Below, in pieces: positions 57,601 to 64,000 of a stretch of DNA of 64,000 nucleotides. Under the pieces are notes generated by a model, which searched no databases, was not told the origin of the DNA, and saw nothing but the letters and a program-made list of their open reading frames with translations. Within the stretch, counting starts at the first letter, position 1; every line of letters begins with the position of its first letter. This DNA comes from Tetraselmis striata (taxonomy: Eukaryota; Chlorophyta; Chlorodendrophyceae; Chlorodendrales; Chlorodendraceae), in assembly GCA_006384855.1 (NCBI GenBank), contig VCJN01000874.1:35334-99333 (forward strand), in the 5' to 3' direction. Made by a program: the position numbers and the translations under genes.

Positions 57601-60600
57601 TCTCCGCACGACCCGCTCCGGCCTGCTTGATCTCTCTGTACAATGCCGCTGCTGACCGGTCCATTGCTTGTAACCTTGCTTCCGCGACGCCAAAAAAAGG
57701 AATCACTCGGTAGTAACTCGAACGAACGAAAAATACGTCTGAACTGGTTTCGCTTCAGTTTCAGGTCTCAATTTGAATGAATCGGCGCGTAGTGGGTTGT
57801 TCCCGTTTATTATGTGGCTGCTTCTTTGTGGACTGCTGTATATTTGGGTGAATGGATGAGTGAGTGTCATCATATCAGTATTTGTGTATTATAATACACA
57901 TATGATTCAACATACACATGCATAATATAATGAAATATGCTTGCGACTCGTGAATTAATGCGGCCTTTCATATGCTGCTGGTGTTCTGGGAACTACATTT
58001 CCCTTCTATGTTATCCACCAGCGCATATCAATATTGTAGTCTACACTGCTCCATTACATCGGGTTAGCGGGACCTAAACAACATTTAATTGTTTTGGCAG
58101 CACCGGGGCAGACACAGGCGTGCACACAGTATTTGATACTCGTATGTATTGTGATGCGTCCCCACAAGGATTTTGTGTCCCAACCTTTGCCGAGGGTCAG
58201 AACAATCCGCCCAATACCCCAACCCCAATACAGACACGCTAATTTCGTACTGGTCCAAGGTGTTCCTGATCCTCAAGCGTTTTTGCGGGCGCGCGCAACT
58301 CACCGCAGCCGCAATCAGCCCCAAATGGTTTTGTCCCCCGCCCCCGGCTCCACGTGCTTATGTGTACACCCCATTGCTGACGCCCCTGGTGGCTGCCCCG
58401 GGGGTCGCGCAGATGGTGCGGGAGGTGAAGCGCCACGCCAAGCAGGAGCGCAAGCAGCAGCAACTGCGGGAGCAGCAGGCCATACTGGAGGCCGCCGCAG
58501 CCGCGTCGCCGCGGATCACGCCCGTCGCGCTGCGCGCCGGTGCGGGTGCCGGGGCCGGGGCCGGCGCCCGCAGCGGAGAGCCCAGCCCCGATGGCTCGCA
58601 CCTCGGCCCGCAGGTGCGCCTCCCTCCGCCGCTCCCTCAGGAACTGCAGGGTTTCCAGCACGGGGAGGGTTTCTTTGGCTTATGAGTTAACATGAGTCAA
58701 GGTAGAGCTTTAGGATCTTGGGTTTTTGGCGTTACTGAAGATTCCAAACCCCAATCTACCCTAAAAACCTTCTCGGACCCATGGCGGTCTTCGTTATCTT
58801 GAAATGTTGCATGCGGCGGCCCTCCCCGTCGCGAGCTCCCAACCAAGGAAGGGTCGCCGCCCTGATGCCGTGTTACTGCCCTATCTAGAGTAACGTATCC
58901 GTGCCTAAGGAATCGGCCTCGGCGGCAGTGTCACCGCGACTCTGCCCATGAAATATCTACAACCGTCCTCCGATGAGTGGATCCTCGTCAATGGAGTCAG
59001 ACACGACTCGGGTCGAAGGCACCACTGCTTCTGGTGCCTCCGGATCTCGAAACCCTGGGGCCTTCTCTCCAGATTCTGCAACCCCGCCATCACCCCTAGG
59101 CCGAAACGACGCTGTTGTCCTGTGTGGACCACCGCTAGTAAAGATCGGTACGTTGGTGGGATCCCGCGTACGTTCCGATGTTTATTCATCGGATGCATCG
59201 AAGCTCCAGACTGGCGACACGAGATCGCGTGGCGGGTGTTTTGCTGTTCCGATCGGTGCGTCAAATAATCTTTACTGTATCACCGATACTGGGTGCCGAC
59301 ATTCTTTCTCACGGGATGCTTCAGCATTTTGCTTGCTGACTATAACCCAGGGTTTTCCATAACTTGATCGCTGCCTGGCGACTAAACGGTTGCTTGCGGT
59401 TCGTAGAGACGCTGCAAGGGTATCACTGTTTCCAGTCCTGTCCTGGGAGGCAAAAAAACTGGGCGCTGGCCTTTAGACCCTCCCAATGTGTAATAGGGTT
59501 TCTGTTTCCCACAGCCCCGGGGCTGAGCTTGCCCGGCAGCCCCCTCTGACCCCCCTCTTTGCCTGTCGCTCCCTGTGCTGGCGCGCCATCGACAGGACCT
59601 GCGCGACCCGCTGGCAGTGCGGCGCGCGGAGGAGGATGCGGTGTGCGCGGTGTGCGGCGACGGCACGAGCGTGGCGCCCAACATGATCGTCTTCTGCGAG
59701 CGGTGCGACCTGGGCGTGCACCAGCGCTGCTACGGCGTGGCCACCATCCCCGCGGGCGAGTGGCTGTGCTGGCCCTGCCTGCGGCACGAGGAGGCGCTCG
59801 AGGCGCGCGGCGTCCCGCGCCCGCAGATCCGGCCGCCGCGCTGGCAGCGCAAGGCGCGCTCCACGCTCGAGGGCGGCTCGGTTGACACGCCCTGCGCGCT
59901 GTGCCCCAACCGCGGCGGTGCCTACCGGGCGACCGCGGACGGCAAGCAGTGGGTGCACGAGGTGACCCCCCGCCCTCCCCCCCCTTCCCTATCTCCCGCC
60001 CCCCTCTGCCGCCACGTTGTATCGCCGCCCTGCCATCCGCCATCCTCCCTCTCACGCCCCTCAGAGCCCCCAACTCGATTATAACGGTGTAAATAAGTGC
60101 TTGCCCTACCTGCCAGAGTATACCAGGACAACGTATTAGGACAAAGCTGTAGCAAAGCTTTCCAGCGGATGTTCTTATAGGTTGCTAGTACGCCCAATTG
60201 TACACCTATGTGATCAGGGTCCTTGTCGACCCGAGTCGGCGCCCGTATGCAAACAAGCCCCATCATGACACTCTCCCCGTCCCCGTCCCTGTCAACGAGC
60301 ATCGCCGCCCTGCCTCTCCCTATTTGCCACCCTCCCTCACACACCCCTCTAATGCCCCTGTTTCTACGGGTGCCGACTCGTTACTAAAACACTGCAAATA
60401 AGTTTCCGCCCTATCTGCCAGAGGCTAGAAGACAAAACGATAGCGAAGCTTTGCAGCGAATATTCCTGCAGGTTGCTATCAAGCCCAATTTGAGGCCGAG
60501 GTCACTAATCTACTGGGATGGAAGTAATTCGGCAATGATTAGAAATGGAAGGAAATGGAATATGAATAGGACTAGAAAATATCTTCTGATGTTTTGGATT

Positions 60601-63600
60601 ATTTTGTAAGAAAACTGACGGATGCTTCTCTGTCGTGTTATTGCGAATCGATTCCAGAAAGAACTGATTACATTTTTTGAGTTCGTAAAGTTCTGTGATG
60701 ATGGATTACTTCTGTTACATTTTATTTTCGTTGGGTCATCCTTAATGTCGGTCGACGATGATATAACAAATAAGCGGCTACCAATTGCCTTTTAACTGCT
60801 TACGTGGCAAATTCTCGATTATTCATCGTCACTTTTACACGTCTTGAATTCTACCAGCTGTGTGCGCGTTTTCGATACGTGTAGTAATTGAAACACGGGA
60901 TGCGCTAAACGTACGGGTGGGAAATAGATGTTATGGCTCGACGTCGCCGCCCAGAACACAAAAGGATTGCCAGTGGCGCGATAGTATGATAAGGGTCCTT
61001 GTAGGCCTGAGTCGGCGCCCGTATGTATGTATCCAAACAAGCCCAATAAAAAACAATCTCCCCTGTCCCCGCCCCCGTCAGTGTGTACCGCCGCCCGCCC
61101 TGCCTCGCTCTCTCCGCCGGCCTCCCTCGCACCCTTCTAATGCCCTCGTTCCTACGGGCGTCGCTGCGGCTAGAAAAGATGCTGCAGATGAGAAGCCCTA
61201 CCCTGACCGCCAGAGGTCAGCTGTCGACGAGCCCATAGCGGCACTAAAGCAAATGTTCTGATAGGTTACGGGGAAGCCCAACTCGTCACTTAATAGGAGC
61301 GGTCATACAGGTGTAAGTGTTGTATATTTTCATTAAGTGTTGTGTGTGATATATTTATACATACATACATACATATGTTTTTTGTACATACATATATATA
61401 TACGTGTAACATATATGTATGTTATGCACATATATATACACACACATTTATACATTTATATCCATGTCTATATCTATGTGTATGTGTACATACATATATA
61501 TACATATATATATGCATATATATATGCATATATATGTGTGTGTATATATATACATATTGTTTTGGTTTCACACCCTCATGATGAAGCAACCTGGGATTCC
61601 CTTACCCGTTGTCTTGCGTGTGCTGGCTGACTGCCCCCTCCCTCCCCCCCCCGCCCGACCCGCGGCGTCTGGTTGATGGCTGGCAGGTCTGCATGCGCTG
61701 CATCCGGAGCTGGCGCTGCTGGCGTCGCCGGTGGGCCCGGACGCGGTAGTGGGGCTGCCGGCGGTGCGGCCGGAGCGGTGGGGGCAGCCCTGCGCGGTGT
61801 GCGGCTCCACCGCGGGCGCGGTCGTCCCCTGCGCCACGCCCGGCTGCCCCGTGGGCGCGCACCCGCTGTGCGCGCGCCGCGGCGGGCTGCCGCTGAGCGT
61901 GCACAGCGTGGGCGGGCAGCAGGTGTACGGCCTGCACTGCGCGCTGCACGCCGCCGGCGCCGCGAGGGGGGAGGGGTTCCCGCTGGAGGTGCTGCCCACC
62001 GGCGGCGGCGGGCAGCCCAAGAAGCACAAGGACAAGGTGCGCCCCCTTGTTGACTTTGGGAGGGGTGACCCCAAGAGAGGCGCGGCCCGGAATCTTTAGG
62101 GTTTGTGATTTTGTTAGGGTAATACCATTGTGAAAATTGTCACTTTGGAGTTCTGATCTTAAGGGGTATTCTGTTTGGGTGTTGAATGCTAGACCCTAAA
62201 AATGAACCAAATCATGAATATCTGAAACCCTAAACCCTAGACTACGAATGTCCTACGTACGTCAGGAAATGTGTCATGCTGAGTTGGGCGCGCGCCGCAC
62301 GCCCCTTCCTCAGGCCAAGGAGTCCAAGGCGAAGGAGAAGGAGGGCAAGCCGAAGAAGGACGCGCCGCCGAGCAAGGCGAAGGAGGCCAAGGCGGAGGCC
62401 AAGGCGAAGGCCAGGGCGGAGGCCAAGGCGGAGGCCAAGGCGGAGGCGGCGCGCGTGGCGGCGCTGGCGGAGCAGCTGGACACGCTGGCGCGCACGCGGC
62501 TGGAGATGGAGCAGCTGCGCCTGCTGTGCGAGCGCGTGCGTCGTCGGGAGCGGCTGAAGCGGGAAGGCACCCGGCTGCTGCGCAACCTGGCGGCGGCGCT
62601 GCGGGAGGGCGGCGGCGGCGCGGGAGGTGAGACCTAGCGCCGGTTTGGGTGAAGGGTTAGTTAGGGTATGTGTGATGGCTAGAAGCTAGGGTATTTATTT
62701 GAGATGTTGTGTTATTTAGGGTTTTTGGTGTTTGCTGTATCGAAACTCTGAACTTAAACATGTACTTAGAACCATTCGGGTTTTGGATTTGTATTAGGTA
62801 TTAGGGTTTTTGGTGATGTTCATGTGTAGTACACAGGGTCTGGACGGAGCATGTTGTGTGTTAGGGCTTGCGAGTTTAGTTGCTGGGTGTATAACATTTA
62901 ACCCACGCTTATAACCATTCCGATTTGGGGTTAAGGCTTTGGACTATGATTTAGGTTTTGGGTCTGTTTTATGTCTAGTTGTTAGGGTCTGGAATGTAGG
63001 AAGCTGTGAGTTCAGGGTTTAGGGTGTATGCTGGGCTGAAAACCTAGAATTTGATCTGAATTCCGAACCATTCGGCTTATGAGTGTGCTCGGTCCTTTTT
63101 ACTTAGGGGGTTGAGCTGTTCGATATGTTGAAATCCTGATTCTGTCTGAACCTAGAAATGTACATAGTCATGGTACGTTTAGATGTGCATTATCGATTGT
63201 ATGCGCGCTGTGACACTAGGGTTTGATGGATGTGTTGAAAACCTAACATATATGCAGTAACACCCCGTCCTCTTGGGTGGGTCAGACCCTCAGAGTGACC
63301 TTAATCACGTGCCCCCGGTTGTTTGTGTGTGCCAAGGCGGCGTGCCATCACCGGAGGACGCGCTGGCCGCGCTGGCCGCGCCCTTCCCGGAGGCCCCGTC
63401 CCCGCCGGCCGGCCCCAAGCGCGCGCGCGCCGCGTCTCCCGACGCCCGGGGCGGCGGCGACACCAAGCGGCCGCGCCCGAGCAGCCGGCGCGCGGGCGGG
63501 CTGCCCCCCGAGGCGCCGGCCGTCAAGGTGGACCGCGAGTGCATGATGACGGCAGGGCAGGCGGAGGCCGTCAACGACAAGCTTCCTAAAGGCTTCCTCT

Positions 63601-63665
63601 ACGTGCCGCGGACGACGTGGGAAACAGCGGCGGCGGCAGCGGCAGCGGCGGCAATTAAACCCTAA
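51915..63665 (+). CDS. Double PHD / extended-PHD (PZP) chromatin-reader protein, 14 exons, about 1,390 aa
   Basis: Exons: 51915-52229, 52568-52780, 53048-53146, 53304-53411, 54033-54429, 54837-55669, 56178-56589, 57103-57230, 57461-57583, 58413-58613, 59596-59961, 61687(or 61710)-62036, 62314-62626, 63337-63665. All junctions keep phase except 11/12 (see findings). Module 1 (residues about 182-370): PHD with CAICGDGDSYDDNKILFCDA, MGVHQLCYGVPVIPTGEW and CAAC; zinc knuckle CVICPVKGGALKP; ePHD with HLFCSQWTPE, LACIVCKERSGACIQC and FHPMCARAAGL. Module 2 (from about residue 956): PHD with CAVCGDGTSVAPNMIVFCER and CDLGVHQRCYGVATIPAGEW, then CALCPNRGGAY and QPCAVCGSTAGAVVPC, ending GLHCALH. An Ala-rich linker, a coiled-coil-like exon 10 and a Lys/Ala/Glu helix (exon 13) separate or follow them. 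PHD-knuckle-ePHD units in BRPF, JADE and AF10 proteins bind histone H3 tails and DNA, so a nuclear role in histone modification is inferred. No catalytic domain is seen. Confidence 0.85.
52787..52812. repeat. Poly-C tract right after the exon 2 donor of the PHD gene
   Basis: About 24 C interrupted once, beginning 6 nt after the GT. A similar tract (53436-53457) lies about 25 nt after the exon 4 donor. Confidence 0.9.
54468..54632. repeat. Poly-G, poly-C and (CA)n/(CG)n tracts in intron 5 of the PHD gene
   Basis: G run 54468-54486, C run 54527-54542, then gcgcgcgcgc, about 20 CA units and gcgcgcgcgc again (54566-54626). This is a long alternating purine-pyrimidine tract. Confidence 0.95.
58973..59362 (+). 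mobile_element. Possible Copia-type retroelement fragment inside intron 10
   Basis: A frame with Ser/Thr-rich content ends in a segment resembling the region around a retropepsin-like motif (DTGCRHSF). It is short and isolated, a fossil if real. It is followed by a partial copy of the 42-bp terminal repeat of the 39414 element (59402-59458). The assignment is tentative. Confidence 0.25.
59402..59458 (-). repeat. Partial end copy of the 39414-39857 element family
   Basis: gacgctgcaagggtatcact, gtttccagtcctgtcctggg and aggcaaaaaaact match the right end of that element, with about five differences. It lies about 140 bp upstream of the exon 11 acceptor. Confidence 0.7.
60060..61330. other. Intron 11 interior: duplicated non-coding block
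   Basis: The segment at about 60060-60500 (tgccagagtataccagg, aggtccttgtcgacccgagtcggcgcccgta, cctctaatgcccctgtttctacggg) is repeated in diverged form at about 60985-61290. No gene is seen in it. Confidence 0.6.
61336..61556. repeat. AT-rich (tatacata)n microsatellite in intron 11
   Basis: About 220 bp of tata/taca/catg alternation. The long Tyr/Ile/His frames across it (61337-61630) are artefacts. Confidence 0.9.
62095..63270. repeat. Degenerate TTTAGGG-like repeats filling introns 12 and 13
   Basis: Motifs such as tttagggtttgtg, gttagggta, aaccctaaaccctag, tatttagggtttttgg, attagggtttttgg and gtttagggtgt recur irregularly across both introns. A short block (aaaccctaaactctaaaccc, 63657-63676) spans the stop codon. 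Confidence 0.7.
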
Positions 63666-63699
63666 ACTCTAAACCCTTAATGAACAAGGAAGGGACGAA

Positions 63700-64000
63700 G
63701 GGACGTCGCCGTCGAAACCCACAAGAAGGACAGCCATGAAGCCGGCCTTCCGCTCGCACCAACCCCATCGCGCAGCCGAGGCCGAGCCGGCTCCAAGGCC
63801 GGCTCGTCAACCGCTGAAGCGTCGGGGCGGCGTGTTCCAAGAGTCTCCGTAGAAGGCATCCACGGCTCGGGTGGGTGCGCCACATTTTGACGCCAGCTTG
63901 CAAGGCTGTCGGGCGGCGTGCTCAAGAGTCTCAGCAGGAACCATCCGGAGCTCGGGGGCCACGCGGCGTGCGGCATTCGCCCCGTCCGCGGCATGAACCG
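63700..64000. other. Downstream flank of the PHD gene with a diverged direct repeat
   Basis: 63815-63880 and 63907-63975 resemble each other (gtcgggcggcgtg, caagagtctc, catcc.g.gctcggg), a period of about 90 bp. No TGTAA signal is found before the window ends, so the transcript end is uncertain. Confidence 0.4.

Noticed and set aside
61337-61676. Tyr/Ile/His-rich open frames
   Set aside because: They are translations of an AT microsatellite inside intron 11.
62276-62640. Arg-rich frame alternative for exon 13 of the PHD gene
   Set aside because: The Lys/Ala/Glu frame joins both neighbours in phase; the Arg-rich one is its +1 shadow.

Overview
The window is nuclear DNA of a green alga, most likely a core chlorophyte. 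Four things point there: GC-rich exons separated by many GT-AG (occasionally GC-AG) introns; TGTAA polyadenylation signals after the genes; a plastid thylakoid-lumen precursor and an organellar bL19 ribosomal protein, both nuclear-encoded with targeting peptides; and TTTAGGG-like motifs. Very long poly-G/poly-C tracts (up to about 37 nt) and CA/GT microsatellites are scattered throughout. I cannot name the species.

Layout. 1-2.3 kb: relic of a DDE DNA transposon, then a 32-bp minisatellite. 2.5-7 kb: no convincing gene. 7.1-7.75 kb: 3' end of a LINE. 8.17-9.80 kb (+): two-exon Myb/SANT-like coiled-coil protein. 9.9-25.3 kb: repeat-dominated accessory DNA with fold-back elements, dispersed short repeats, broken gene-like stretches (12.1-12.6, 15.8-17.7, 23.2-23.8 kb) and a tandem fold-back array (20.0-21.5 kb). 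25.36-25.96 kb (+): thylakoid-lumen CX3C protein, convergent with an eight-exon membrane-anchored two-domain rhodanese gene (26.23-29.19 kb, -). 29.9-32.35 kb: a long and a short version of one repeat in tandem. 34.37-35.01 kb (+): single-pass membrane protein of unknown role. 35.90-38.18 kb (-): bL19 ribosomal protein, probably mitochondrial. 39.4-39.9 kb: element with about 42-bp terminal inverted repeats. 40.11-49.42 kb: six near-identical 1,347-bp units with terminal inverted repeats, joined by 174-bp spacers. 51.9-63.7 kb (+): one 14-exon gene with two PHD/extended-PHD modules, a likely chromatin reader.

The real genes are ordinary, dispersed housekeeping or chromatin genes with no operon-like organisation. 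The most unusual structure is the 9.3-kb array at 40.11-49.42 kb. Its outer limits coincide exactly with the terminal inverted repeats, and its duplicated spacers look like empty (excised) copies of the same site. Splice models were built by hand from consensus sites, reading phase and family expectations; all database-dependent statements are recall and unverified.
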